Source: Acidobacteriota bacterium (GTDB taxonomy: Bacteria > Acidobacteriota > Terriglobia > Terriglobales > Acidobacteriaceae). From it: DNA of 64,000 nt. Every line of letters begins with the position of its first letter. Position 1 is the stretch's first letter. Of the stretch, positions 18,303-27,188 are shown in pieces. The stretch spans positions 124,001 through 188,000 of the forward strand of contig JACPYL010000012.1 of assembly GCA_016196065.1 (NCBI GenBank), given 5' to 3'. The notes under the pieces are model-generated. The model was not told where the DNA came from. It made no database searches and was given only the letters and a program-made list of their open reading frames with translations. A program made the position numbers and the translations under genes.

Positions 18303-18992
18303 ATGCCACTTCGAGGTCCCGACGATGAGGATAGGAGAAAACTGCATCAGGAGATTACGCAAGTTGTAAATCAGCGGTTGCTGGTCACCACGTTCGCCGT
18401 GACGGTGTTTGGGGCCGTTGTCGCCTGGTCCTTCCCGCAAATGGATGCAGGAAAGGTGGCAGTTCCTGAAAGACCGTTCATAGCCTCCGTTGTGTTAAAC
18501 GTGATTCTCACCGCTCTCCTCTGGTTACACCACGAACTAATATTGTGGGCTAGAACTCTGACAACCTATCTGCAAGAAACGGAAGACTCCGGCTGGGAAG
18601 CAGACTGGGCAGAGTTTCGAAGACATGAGGAATTTGAGTATGAAGGCTACAGCAAACCCCAAATGAATGTGTTCAAATCGCTCGGAATTATCAGTTTAGT
18701 TTTTCCGTGGGCTCTTTGCTTGCTCTATTTGCCCCCGGTGGACCTCGCGCATCGCGTGTATCACCCGGCTGATGCATTCCAAGGTGTGATTTTATGGTGC
18801 ACCGGCATTCATCTGAGGAGCTACGTCTCAGCCCTTCTTTCTTGTGCGACTGGCTACATCTACTTGAGGTTCTGTAAGGAATGGGGTGGCAGCAGCAGGG
18901 TCAAGGCCTATGAAAAGAAGGTGCGTGGCTATTGGAAGAAGCTTAAAGAAGAACCAAGCATCGTCGGCGTGGAATCGAAGCCTCCAGTTTAA
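18303..18992 (+). CDS. Hypothetical multi-pass membrane protein
   Basis: 229 residues from ATG 18303, which has GGAG nine bases ahead. There are about four hydrophobic segments in two pairs (near 30-50, 60-80, 120-145 and 165-190), separated by an acidic soluble loop (EDSGWEADWAEFRRHEEFEYEG), and a basic tail. No family recognised. Its 3' end overlaps the convergent SIS-domain gene by 4 bp. Confidence 0.6.
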   Translation: MPLRGPDDEDRRKLHQEITQVVNQRLLVTTFAVTVFGAVVAWSFPQMDAGKVAVPERPFIASVVLNVILTALLWLHHELILWARTLTTYLQETEDSGWEADWAEFRRHEEFEYEGYSKPQMNVFKSLGIISLVFPWALCLLYLPPVDLAHRVYHPADAFQGVILWCTGIHLRSYVSALLSCATGYIYLRFCKEWGGSSRVKAYEKKVRGYWKKLKEEPSIVGVESKPPV

Positions 18993-19612
18993 GGTTGTTT
19001 GTTTTCTGTGCTCGACGAATAGATGTATTCCCACCTGTTCATTCTCCGCTTCAGTGTGGGATGCGAAACTAAGAGGTGCAAAACCACTGCCTGCACACTC
19101 TCGGTAATCGGCGTGAGGCGCTCGCCGCGTTCAGCCGGAATCAGTATGCATATGTCCGATATTTCTTTGGCGAAGCCGCCGCTGGGACCGACGATTGAGT
19201 AGATTTCGGACCCAATTTCACGCCCATACTTCATAGCTTCGACAAGTGGCACGCTTACACCTTTTTCTACGCTGCCACCTCCAACAGAAAATACCAAAAG
19301 TGAATCTCGACGGCTAAAATGCGTTGCTTTTAGCCAGCCAGTGATCGCTGTATTCCAACCATAGTCGTTGATTCTCGCCGTCAGCTCCGGAACATTATCA
19401 GCGAACGCGTAGGCCTCCAGATCAGCTGTCATGCGTAGGTCACTCGCCGCGTGCGCTGCTAAACTCGCTCCACCCCCCAAACCGGCGACAAGAATCCGCC
19501 CGTTGCGATCACGGACTGCCGCAAGTGAAGACGCTAGACGTTCCAGAGCCTCCCCGTCGAGCCTACGGATTACCGATTGGACGTCTGCAAGGTATTGTTC
19601 TGAGAAAGTCAT
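18989..19612 (-). CDS. SIS-domain protein (GmhA-like sugar isomerase fold)
   Basis: 207 residues resembling sedoheptulose-7-phosphate isomerase: ILVAGLGGGASLAAHAASDLR at the sugar-phosphate loop, INDYGWNTAITGWL, and LLVFSVGGGSVEKG where GmhA has its StSGnS loop. The serines of that loop are partly replaced by glycine, so catalysis may differ. GmhA makes a heptose precursor for lipopolysaccharide, but no other heptose gene is near. A sugar-phosphate-binding or isomerase role is likely; the exact reaction is unsure. Confidence 0.75.
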   Translation of the reverse strand: MTFSEQYLADVQSVIRRLDGEALERLASSLAAVRDRNGRILVAGLGGGASLAAHAASDLRMTADLEAYAFADNVPELTARINDYGWNTAITGWLKATHFSRRDSLLVFSVGGGSVEKGVSVPLVEAMKYGREIGSEIYSIVGPSGGFAKEISDICILIPAERGERLTPITESVQAVVLHLLVSHPTLKRRMNRWEYIYSSSTENKQP

Positions 19613-19728
19613 TGGAAAGTCTCGTCTCTGAAATGATTTGCCATTGTTAAATTATAGAAGTCCCACTCAAAAAAGGCTGCGAGCAAATAGGCCGTTCAAC
19701 GGAAAACGGTTTAAGCGGGCCGCGCGGC

Positions 19729-19819
19729 AGGGGGGTGCATATTCCATCCCGTGGTGTTCTCACCCCGTCATCCGTTTGACGGGGTGGTGTATACGGACGG
19801 CAAAATGCTCCCTCCCCGC
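19729..19819. repeat. About 90-bp palindromic element, copy A
   Basis: Core ACCCCGTCA-TCCGTT-TGACGGGGT (19762-19785) lies within a longer imperfect palindrome bounded by G/C runs. Its complement matches copy B at 25.6 kb through CATTTTGCCGTCCGTATACA. It lacks room for a gene and looks like a MITE or REP-type element. It marks the left edge of the accessory block. Confidence 0.75.
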
Positions 19820-19885
19820 TTTCCCTACGCTCAGGGACTCCGATTTCGACAGTTGACCGGGCCGGCCCGGGTTCCGTGGAGATCA

Positions 19886-20916
19886 TCAACGAAGGAGTAG
19901 CGTTAGCGGATCGCTCACTAGATCCTCGAAAGAGTTCCTTTTGTAGTCCAAATCGAATCCCGAGCCAAAGAATCGTTTCAGTCGATTCTCCTCGGTCTTG
20001 GCCTCGTTCTTCTTCTTCTTTGAATGCCAATTGAAAACGAGCACTCGGCGGAACTTTGAAGAATTAACTTGGACTCTCTTCAGCAAATATTTCAAATGCA
20101 TGTCGGCCTCTGGGAACGAATATCCACAGAAAACCCACACATCCGACTTGGATAGCAACTGTTCCGCAGCATTCCACACTTCCTGCAAATACAGATTGGA
20201 GAGCACCTTGAAGTAGCTCGGCGGAATGACTATGGGTACTGACAGCGTCCCGCACGAACAGATACACGCGTCGGGGTCAGTGACCAACTTACAGACGCTC
20301 TTGTCCTTAGGTGTTAGGGTCATCGTTCGACAAGTTGGACAATAGAGCCAGTTCAAAGAACCGTGTAGTTTAAGAAGCCGCACTGAATTCTTAGGATTGG
20401 GGCGATGCCATTGTCCTACATTATCGAAATTCGTGAATTCCAAGCAGTAGTCAAGGTCAAAGATTCTTTCCTGTGCAACCAGCGCGTTGTCGACCAAGAT
20501 GTCGTAGTTCAGGCTGAGAAATTCAAAATTCTTGACGATCTCCTCCTCGACGAGTCGCGAGATCAGACGGTTGTGCAAGTCTTTGGAGTTCTCTAGCGTA
20601 TGATCCAGAATGATAGCTATTAGGAGAATCAAGGACTGCCTGACGCTTCTTATCCGGGAGCCCTGCCCAAACAACGTGGGAAGATCGAGTCCGCGAAAAT
20701 GTTCTTCCCGAGAGATCGCCAGCTCTAGTGTCCCGAGCGCTTCTTCAAAGGTTGGGAAGACAGTCTTTTTCATGTTGTCGTGATCTACGTCAATACCGAA
20801 GAACGTACGAAAGAATGTCGCCAGTTCAGCGTTGATGATGCTTCTCTTTCCACCGGGGTCCTTGTCGGTCTGATTGAACTTGAAATAGGCATTGAATAGG
20901 TCCGCACATCTTTTGA
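19886..20916 (-). pseudogene. SIR2-like defence-type protein, N-terminus missing
   Basis: ATG 20773 gives 295 residues, but the homologous-looking frame continues upstream to a junction near 20916, reading ...DLFNAYFKFNQTDKDPGG..., where it meets an in-frame stop. Visible SIR2_2-type features are FEFLSLNYDILVDNAL, LKLHGSLNWLYC, a CxxC...CxC cysteine set, and VFCGYSFPEADMHLKYLL. Such proteins normally begin with a GAGAS nucleotide loop, which is absent, so the first 40 or so residues have been cut off. Intact relatives deplete NAD in phage defence. This copy is probably inactive. Confidence 0.7.
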
Positions 20917-21365
20917 TCCAGTATCAGCGGCATCCGGAAGCGAAAAGCCTATCGCCTGACGGCGCGCCGTGCACCGCAGAAACCAGAGGGTTGTTAAGGC
21001 GTGCGCACGTGCTCGCCGGGGAAATTCGTTACGTCGGCAAGGAAACTGATCGTAAATGGGAAGAAGGCGACGAGATCAGCGTGTTGGAGTTTGCGGCCGC
21101 CGAATACGGGCGAAAAGGGATGGTTGTCGCGAGTGAGGAGGTAAGAGCGAAGATCAGCAGCATCGGAATCAACAAATGCGCTCGTGAAAGCCGATTCGAT
21201 CGTAAGAACGTCATCAGAAAACTAGTTCGCGGATTGCCCGTGAAACGAAACTCTTACGAGGAATTCTTGCACTGGCTGAATTCATTTCACTCTGCTTGCT
21301 ACCGTGAAACTGTTAGAGCCAGTCTCAAAGGATTGGGGCAGTGCCAGAGAGGAGAAGCGGGTTAG
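20905..21365 (+). pseudogene. Tail fragment of a second casposon-type DNA polymerase
   Basis: The plus-strand frame IQYQRHPEAKSLSPDG then PCTAETRGLLRRA, YVGKETDRKWEEGDEISVLEF parallels the C-terminus of the polymerase at 33 kb (HLHPEDKSLSPNG, CDAYTRGLLLRR, FIGKEIERRAQEGEDPSMLEH). Both end in a short helix-turn-helix-like stretch (here FDRKNVIRKLVRGLPVKR). The roughly 850 residues that should precede it are missing: the sequence changes into the SIR2-like gene at the junction. It is a remnant of a related element, not a working gene. Confidence 0.75.
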
Positions 21366-21394
21366 TAGCGAAGTCATGGATTATTCGAATGTGT

Positions 21395-21530
21395 TTAGAA
21401 CAGTTTTATGGGCGGAATGCGATCATCATTTAAGGAAGTTGTCATTAAGCAAATGCGCACGCGAGCAGGTTTGATCGCAAGAACTATATTGGGAGTTAGT
21501 TCAGGGTATATCGGTGAAGCACGATGATTG
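21395..21530 (+). pseudogene. Second, frameshifted copy of the polymerase-tail helix-turn-helix
   Basis: LRKLSLSKCAREQ in one frame and FDRKNYIGS in the next parallel INKCARESRFDRKNVIRKL of the fragment just upstream, with a one-base shift between them near 21470. This is a further decayed duplicate of the same C-terminal DNA-binding segment. Confidence 0.5.
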
Positions 21531-21642
21531 TAAATGAAATTGAGGTTGCTTCAATTTGAAGGAAAACTGTGCTAAACTCCTGACCCCATAGAAGATTACT
21601 GCTTCCCACTTTAACCATTGTTGACCTTTTGGAGTGTTTGTA

Positions 21643-23013
21643 ATGGAGTGTCGAGCTGTCAGCAAGCTTTCGTTCAGCGACCTTCAAAAGAGGTTAAAAG
21701 TTGTTCCCAATGCGTCGCGCATCGTCTCTGCGCTAGAGAAATTCATTGGGCCGAAACAACCCGAGGCATCCGAGCCTCTCTTCTTTGAGGCGGAGTATGA
21801 GTACGGAGATTTAATTGTCGACAATGGAGTGTTCGTCCCCCCGTGTGGGGCTGATGCAAATAACTGCGAACAGTGCTTAGATTTAAAAAACCGGGTCTCA
21901 TACAGTTCCGTACCCTTATCGCTTGTACTCAATCAATGCGTTGAAGTGTTCACCGACCGCTCTCCGAAATTAGTTGATAATCGGAACAAGTTGGTTCCCC
22001 TGAAGATCATCGAAAGTGCTGAACTGTTCGGAACGTTTGAGACCTTAGATTATTTCCTTGCGCAATGCACGACAAAACCGCCTTGGAGTGTATCAGCAGG
22101 CAGTCGGTCCGTTTGGATACTAGCTCCGCTTAACGACAACAGACTACCGAGTTTCTTATCCGAGACGACGGGTGCTGATGTTTACTGGGATAGGACTGAA
22201 CCACAGTGGAAGCTTATAAAAAGCTCTATGAAAACAAGCCCGTGGAAAACCTCAATTATTCTGTTTTCGCGATCATTCATAGAGACTGTCAAGAAGAATC
22301 GGACACAAGCAAACTCATTTTTCAAGCTGTTGCTGGAAACAGGATGGCTCCAATCAGCGCCGTTCCGTCATTCAACCGTGGAGCATGCCGAACTCAGAAC
22401 TTGGTTTCTTGAGGGGCCGGCTCGATCAATACCAGCACCATTAGGAGAACTGTACCAGTTCGCAACCGTTTGTCATATATTGAGTATCGCACGAGGAGAC
22501 ATCCCCGCTTTTCAGCCAGCCGGAAGTGCCAAAACCGTCGCTGGGCCTTTCATCGCTTTCGAGAAGGCGCTGTACGAAGCTCTGTCACTTCTTAAGCCAA
22601 AAACCCCAGACATTGCACGCTATTTTCCCGTTGTGCTCCAACCAGGCCATCTCACGAGCGGAGGTGCAAGTGGCTATTATTCTTTCCGTTGCCCGTCAAT
22701 TGCTGGGCCTACCATGTCAGCAGTTCCAAATTTCAGCGAAATCCCCGATCCAATCCGGCGAACTCTAAATGGGCTAAAAAACGGTTTTCAGCCTGAATAC
22801 CTCGATCGGGAGAAATCGACGTTTTTCGCTCAGTCTGGTAGATACTCAGTGACAAGGGAAGGAAGTCAATTTCCGTGGCAGGATTTTTTTTCACATGTCA
22901 AGCACATCCCGCTACGCCGCTCTAACTTGTATACAGAAAGTGCTTTTCTCATATCGGGTATGCGCATTGTCAGGAGCGCTGATGCTCAGCTTGCAAGACA
23001 TTCTGCGGCGTAA
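21643..23013 (+). CDS. Unknown 456-residue protein in the accessory block
   Basis: ATG 21643 has a GGAG site eight bases ahead. I recognise no domain. It has a CGADANNCEQC cysteine cluster near 70-80 that could bind zinc, no signal peptide and no membrane helix, and lower GC with more A/T-ending codons than flanking housekeeping genes, which suggests transfer. It converges with the SAHH-like gene and overlaps it by 44 bp at the 3' ends, an arrangement that hints at long association. A role in defence or nucleotide metabolism would be a guess from context. Confidence 0.65.
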   Translation: MECRAVSKLSFSDLQKRLKVVPNASRIVSALEKFIGPKQPEASEPLFFEAEYEYGDLIVDNGVFVPPCGADANNCEQCLDLKNRVSYSSVPLSLVLNQCVEVFTDRSPKLVDNRNKLVPLKIIESAELFGTFETLDYFLAQCTTKPPWSVSAGSRSVWILAPLNDNRLPSFLSETTGADVYWDRTEPQWKLIKSSMKTSPWKTSIILFSRSFIETVKKNRTQANSFFKLLLETGWLQSAPFRHSTVEHAELRTWFLEGPARSIPAPLGELYQFATVCHILSIARGDIPAFQPAGSAKTVAGPFIAFEKALYEALSLLKPKTPDIARYFPVVLQPGHLTSGGASGYYSFRCPSIAGPTMSAVPNFSEIPDPIRRTLNGLKNGFQPEYLDREKSTFFAQSGRYSVTREGSQFPWQDFFSHVKHIPLRRSNLYTESAFLISGMRIVRSADAQLARHSAA

Positions 23014-24289
23014 GCCCTTCTCGATGAACTGGGCGCTGGCAGCTTCCTCCGGAGTGGGCAATAACCCATCGTTCAGAGTCAAAACCACTCGTTATTTCAT
23101 TGTCGTAAAGCGTCGCGTTCTGGCGTCTTTCATCCAACCACTTTTTTACAATCGCAATCTGCATATCGGGGTTCAACATGATCCGGTTGGACAAGCACCC
23201 GTCCCAATCCTGCGCTGCTTGTAACACACCACAGAGTAGCAGGGCGCGCGTCAGCTGAATGTCTGGACCGGGAACCGACTCGGGAGAACCATCAAAATTC
23301 ACCGGGAATCCACCGTTCACAAGCTTTATTGATCCATCCCTTAAAGGGATGGTTATGTCCGACCTGCGATCATTGACTTCGAATTCTGGGCGTGCGTCTA
23401 GCGTAGCTAGAATAGAGCGAAACTCATGGTCCTGTGAGGAACAACTGATAAAAATTTTGTCGCCTTTGATATTCCTCCAGCTCTGGTCGGTTGCAAACAG
23501 ATCAACGCCAGTGCAACCCCAAACCACATCCACCGACTCAACTAGTTCGGCCAACGAATTTGAAACGACGACCCCTTTCAAAGCCAGCGTTGTCATCAAG
23601 TCAATATCATAGACATGGACCACTTGGGCGTGGCCAATTAAAGCCTTCGCAACTGCCGCGCCTATGTTGCCAGCCCCCACCACTCCGACCGTTCTCTTTT
23701 CGCGTAAAACACCCCTAGATGCGACTCGATTCAGCACGGCCTCGCGAATCAGACGAGGCTCCAGAAGCGTCTTAGCTGCAGAAGAGGCAACTTCTATTAC
23801 GGGGACAGAGGGGGGGCGACCGCCATGCCTGGCGATCCCGCTCATCGTTTGTTCTACGGCATTAACCGATCGGGTCAATGCGATCGCATCAGGCATAGTT
23901 TCTAGACCCACGCCCCCATCATCAAGAATGACGATGTGATCGCCAGGGCTTGATTCAACCTGAACAGTTTTCCACATCGCGCGCGCCTCTGTCGCTAAAT
24001 GCTCGGAATAGGCACCCCACTTGAAGTTTCCACCTGAGTGATGAACGCGCACCCCGAGCGTTTTCAACCTTTCTACGACACTCTCGTTTGCGGAGTAGAT
24101 TTTGCCTAGGATGTGCAGCTTCTGGGGTTCGCAGCCTAGATCAATGAGCGCCTGAATCAAGCTTCCGGTCGTTTCAAGTAGATGCTGAATACAAACAACA
24201 TAGTATTTATCCAAAGGATTCGGAACATGCGACATTTGCGTCTTCGCGAATTCCAGTACCGGAAGATTGGAAAATGTTTTGGTAGCCAT
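22970..24289 (-). CDS. S-adenosylhomocysteine-hydrolase-like NAD-binding protein
   Basis: 439 residues from ATG 24289. The NAD loop VGVVGAGNIGAAVAKAL resembles the cofactor domain of adenosylhomocysteinase. Upstream, CIQHLLETTGSLIQALIDLG and LHILGKIYSANES resemble the family's substrate-domain start, but the usual catalytic segments are hard to find. It is therefore a divergent relative, perhaps acting on another adenosine derivative. The frame extends to 24334 but lacks a ribosome site there. It sits in the low-GC accessory block, not in a methionine cycle cluster. Confidence 0.7.
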   Translation of the reverse strand: MATKTFSNLPVLEFAKTQMSHVPNPLDKYYVVCIQHLLETTGSLIQALIDLGCEPQKLHILGKIYSANESVVERLKTLGVRVHHSGGNFKWGAYSEHLATEARAMWKTVQVESSPGDHIVILDDGGVGLETMPDAIALTRSVNAVEQTMSGIARHGGRPPSVPVIEVASSAAKTLLEPRLIREAVLNRVASRGVLREKRTVGVVGAGNIGAAVAKALIGHAQVVHVYDIDLMTTLALKGVVVSNSLAELVESVDVVWGCTGVDLFATDQSWRNIKGDKIFISCSSQDHEFRSILATLDARPEFEVNDRRSDITIPLRDGSIKLVNGGFPVNFDGSPESVPGPDIQLTRALLLCGVLQAAQDWDGCLSNRIMLNPDMQIAIVKKWLDERRQNATLYDNEITSGFDSERWVIAHSGGSCQRPVHREGLTPQNVLQAEHQRS

Positions 24290-24619
24290 AATGCCCTCGA
24301 AAGAAGTGAAACACCGCCCACCGGTGAATCCCATTGGATAGTTGAAGCCAAGATTTCACCCTGAGATTTCAGAGCCAAAATCTGGGCTTAGGTCCGAATG
24401 CAGGGCTCCACAGCGCCAATCCCCGACCTGAAATCGATTCTTGTTTCGCCCAATCCATTTTGGTTCCCTACATCGCAACTGGGTTTGAAAGAACTATTTA
24501 CAACTCGATTGAAGTACTTGGTTTGTCTTAAGCGGTATTGCATGATGCTCGCGTTGATGAGGCGCTCGAACGTGGTTCGCGTAGCCCAACACACAGCCGG
24601 AGAGAGTGGAGAGAAAAAT

Positions 24620-25453
24620 ATGAAATCGCAAATTCAGAAAACGCTGACTATCACTATGGTAGGCATTCTGTTGGGGCTGCAGGCACATGCGAGCGACCTA
24701 AGCGATGCCTTAGGTATTAACATCGACCCGTCCGCCGGTAAGTTTGAAGTGGGCCCGCCGAACCCCGGTCCAGTCATCCAGCGGCTACCGCAGATCATCC
24801 AACGGCTACCCCAGGACATCGCCAACTTGGGCAACCCTGCTGGTCTAGCACTTGCAGCCGCAGTACGCCATGCGGAAGCTCAAGCCAGCTACGGAGCTCG
24901 GCCAATACCACCAGCGGTCTACCAGCAGTTGCAGGGGTATTTTGCACCCAACTTCCTCCAGGGGGTTCGGTACAACACGTTTGACAATGCGCGGATCTCG
25001 CTGGACAGCGCAGTGATGATGCTTAACAACGATGTTGCTGCAATCACGTTGAATAACATCGTCGTGTTTCGTAACGAAAATGAAGCTCAGAACGCATACA
25101 CGTGGGCGCACGAACTTACGCACGTGCTCCAATATCAAAATTTGGGCATCGATGCGTTCGCGAACATGTACACAACCAATGCTTGGGTGTTGGAAAACCA
25201 GGCAAAGGACAATGCGGCACGCTTTGGGCAGGTTCAGGCTGGGGCGCAGGGGCAGCAACAACAACAGCAGTTCGCGTACTTCAACGTTACTGGTCAGTTC
25301 CTTTACGGAGATGCGAATGGGAACCTTTATCCCGCAAATCCCAATAACGGACAAGTCGTGGGACCGGCTAACGGCCGCGTGGTCTTCCAAAACGGGCAAT
25401 ACTGGGCTATCGATTCATTTGGTCGCACTTGGTTAGCCACGCGAATTCGCTAA
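24620..25453 (+). CDS. Secreted DUF4157-type putative metalloprotease
   Basis: 277 residues from ATG 24620. A signal peptide (ITMVGILLGLQAHA) is followed by a domain with the zinc-protease motif HELTH inside YTWAHELTHVLQYQNLG. The flanking pattern (helix ending in YFAPNFLQGVRY, then ITLNNIVVFRN) is that of DUF4157, the domain often found in toxins and extracellular contractile injection systems. Gln-rich and Asn/Gly-rich tails follow. No injection-system genes are near. A strong terminator follows at 25478. Confidence 0.75.
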   Translation: MKSQIQKTLTITMVGILLGLQAHASDLSDALGINIDPSAGKFEVGPPNPGPVIQRLPQIIQRLPQDIANLGNPAGLALAAAVRHAEAQASYGARPIPPAVYQQLQGYFAPNFLQGVRYNTFDNARISLDSAVMMLNNDVAAITLNNIVVFRNENEAQNAYTWAHELTHVLQYQNLGIDAFANMYTTNAWVLENQAKDNAARFGQVQAGAQGQQQQQQFAYFNVTGQFLYGDANGNLYPANPNNGQVVGPANGRVVFQNGQYWAIDSFGRTWLATRIR

Positions 25454-25477
25454 GGTAGGGCGCCTCACATCCCGCAA

Positions 25478-25517
25478 CGGCCCATGAGCAGAGGTAGCTT
25501 ATGGGCCGCGCTTTTTT
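25478..25517 (+). terminator. Intrinsic terminator of the DUF4157 gene
   Basis: CGGCCCATGAGC and GCTTATGGGCCG form a nearly perfect 12-bp stem with a 7-base loop, followed by CGC and six T residues. It is 25 bp after the stop codon. Confidence 0.9.
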
Positions 25518-25624
25518 ATGTGTTCGATTCCTCGCAGCACTTCCTCCAAGCAGGTTATGTGCCAAAAACAGAAAGGAACATCCACAGGACTCGTAGCACC
25601 CTTGGGTGCCAACGTAACCATAAT

Positions 25625-25720
25625 CAGGGGGGAGGGGGCATTTTGCCGTCCGTATACACCACCCCGTCATCCGTTTGACGGGGTAGTACACTTCGGGAAA
25701 AATTGTCGACCCCCTCCTGG
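25625..25720. repeat. About 90-bp palindromic element, copy B
   Basis: Core ACCCCGTCA-TCCGTT-TGACGGGGT at 25661-25684 with long imperfect arms. The left arm matches the complement of copy A and the right arm matches copy C at 42.85 kb (GTCGACAATTTTTCCCGAAG in complement). This is the most complete of the three. Confidence 0.8.
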
Positions 25721-25782
25721 TACCGATCATGGAATGTGGTTTGAGGCGGGGCGCGCGAGCGAGTGGGGTAGAGTAGCCAGAG

Positions 25783-25815
25783 TTGTTGGTGTAATCGCCT
25801 GATTACAGCAATTGA
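25783..25815. repeat. Cassette-border-like palindrome E1
   Basis: TGTAATC-GCCT-GATTACA (25790-25807) is a perfect short palindrome preceded by GTTGG and followed by GCAATTG. Related ends border the longer elements at 27662 and 28363 and occur at 28730. The TspO gene starts 47 bp downstream. Confidence 0.6.
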
Positions 25816-25861
25816 TGGATAAAGCGTTGGAAGGCCCTGCATCTGCGTACAATTGTCGCCG

Positions 25862-26359
25862 ATGACTCCTTTCGTCCTCGCCAGCGTGTTCGTCATTTCC
25901 GGCGTGGTCGTGGAAACACTTTGCGCTGGCAAAGAGCCAAGCGGCGTAATGAAGAAGTTGCATCCACCGCGATGGGCATTCCCGATGCCCGTTTGGTATG
26001 CGGTCGGCTTCTTCTACTACGTGATGTGTTTTGCGGTCGTGTATCGCATGACGGCGTCAGGCAGGTCAGAGGCTCCTGGTCTAATGCTGATCGCAGCATT
26101 GATGGCTGCGAATGCCGGATGGAATCTCATTTTCTTTCGGCTACGCTCATTGCGATGGAGTTTTTGGTTCTACGTGCCATATATCGTGCTCGCGGCCGCT
26201 CTGATAAGGGCTCTGTGGTCCGTGGACAGGGTCTCCACCACGTTGCTTCTCATCTATTCGGCGTATCTGCCCTACGCCATAGTCTGGTCCTACTTCGTCA
26301 TGAGATTGAATGCGTCGCCCTCAAACCACTCGATAGGCGGACCCATTTCCGGCCCGTGA
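25862..26359 (+). CDS. TspO/MBR-family membrane protein
   Basis: 165 residues with five hydrophobic segments. The family signatures LHPPRWAFPMPVWYAVGFFYY and ANAGWNLIFF (the usual NxxWSxLFF) are present. TspO proteins bind porphyrins and help control tetrapyrrole and oxygen responses. The N-terminus is at ATG 25862; a TTG three codons earlier is possible. It is the first of several small genes in the palindrome-bordered stretch. Confidence 0.8.
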   Translation: MTPFVLASVFVISGVVVETLCAGKEPSGVMKKLHPPRWAFPMPVWYAVGFFYYVMCFAVVYRMTASGRSEAPGLMLIAALMAANAGWNLIFFRLRSLRWSFWFYVPYIVLAAALIRALWSVDRVSTTLLLIYSAYLPYAIVWSYFVMRLNASPSNHSIGGPISGP

Positions 26360-26392
26360 CCCTACCACCTTGGAACCAGAGCAAGCTGGCCG

Positions 26393-26722
26393 CTACCAAC
26401 CAATCACGGCAATCTTGTACACGAGCAGAACGGGTACGGTCACCAGTGTGATCCAAGCGGATAGCGTGTAGCGTCGGAAGAAGTACAAGGTCACGCCCGC
26501 CCAGCAGGAACAAGCTGCGATCAAAGTGCCGCCGACATAGAGCGCAGCCACTGCGGTCGAGAAGTCCGAGCCTTGGACATGTCTGAGCCGGAAGAACTCC
26601 CCAAGGGTCCTCACGACGATAAGGAATTCGATCGTGATTCCCATCTGCGCCCAACGTTCTTTAGTCACGTTAAGAATTCTAATTGGGAGAACAAACGAAT
26701 GGACAATCTTGAGCGCGCTCAT
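26393..26722 (-). CDS. Small membrane protein
   Basis: Up to 109 residues with three hydrophobic segments. The last 83 residues, from MGITIEFL, look like the genuine protein, with a start at 26644 as an alternative. No family recognised. It lies tail to tail with the TspO gene. Confidence 0.5.
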   Translation of the reverse strand: MSALKIVHSFVLPIRILNVTKERWAQMGITIEFLIVVRTLGEFFRLRHVQGSDFSTAVAALYVGGTLIAACSCWAGVTLYFFRRYTLSAWITLVTVPVLLVYKIAVIGW

Positions 26723-26755
26723 TGACCTTCGTGGGGTCAGGACCTGCTCAATCGC

Positions 26756-27079
26756 TCATCGCCACAGAGCAACCGTCACTCCGCCGATGACTATGAACGC
26801 TCCACCTACCATGATGGCTGGTGTTGGAAGAGTACCGAAAAAAACAAAGTTAGAGATCTGGAAAACTACGAAGAGCGTCGCGACGTACATACCAGTGACG
26901 GCCGCAAACTCCACGGGGGCCAGGTTGAGGGAAGTACCGTAAAGCGCGAGTAACGTGTACCCGAGCAGGAAGAGGCTGATCCGGCCTGACAAAGACTGAC
27001 GGTGCAGCGCAATGCGCACGATAGCATCGCCTGCTGCTTCAAAGACCGTCGCCGCGAGCACGAACAAGAAGATTTTCAT
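26756..27079 (-). CDS. Small multidrug resistance (SMR)-like membrane protein
   Basis: 107 residues with four membrane helices. Glu14, the proton/substrate-coupling residue of EmrE-type pumps, is at the expected place in TVFEAAGDAIVRIAL. The fourth helix has the usual Gly-rich end (GGAFIVIGGVTVALW). Loop residues differ from classical EmrE, so the substrate may not be a drug; relatives move guanidinium or lipid intermediates. Confidence 0.65.
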   Translation of the reverse strand: MKIFLFVLAATVFEAAGDAIVRIALHRQSLSGRISLFLLGYTLLALYGTSLNLAPVEFAAVTGMYVATLFVVFQISNFVFFGTLPTPAIMVGGAFIVIGGVTVALWR

Positions 27080-27188
27080 GCGCCATGTTCTCAGGTCCTA
27101 ACAACAAGGCGCAAATCTCAGGGTTATCGGCGAAAAATCGCAATTACCCTCAAAACCCGGTCGAAGTGCCCACAGTCGTAGCTTACGA

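Noticed and set aside
18983-19130. tRNA or other RNA gene as insertion target of the accessory block
   Set aside because: No cloverleaf or tRNA T-loop signature was seen here or elsewhere in the window.
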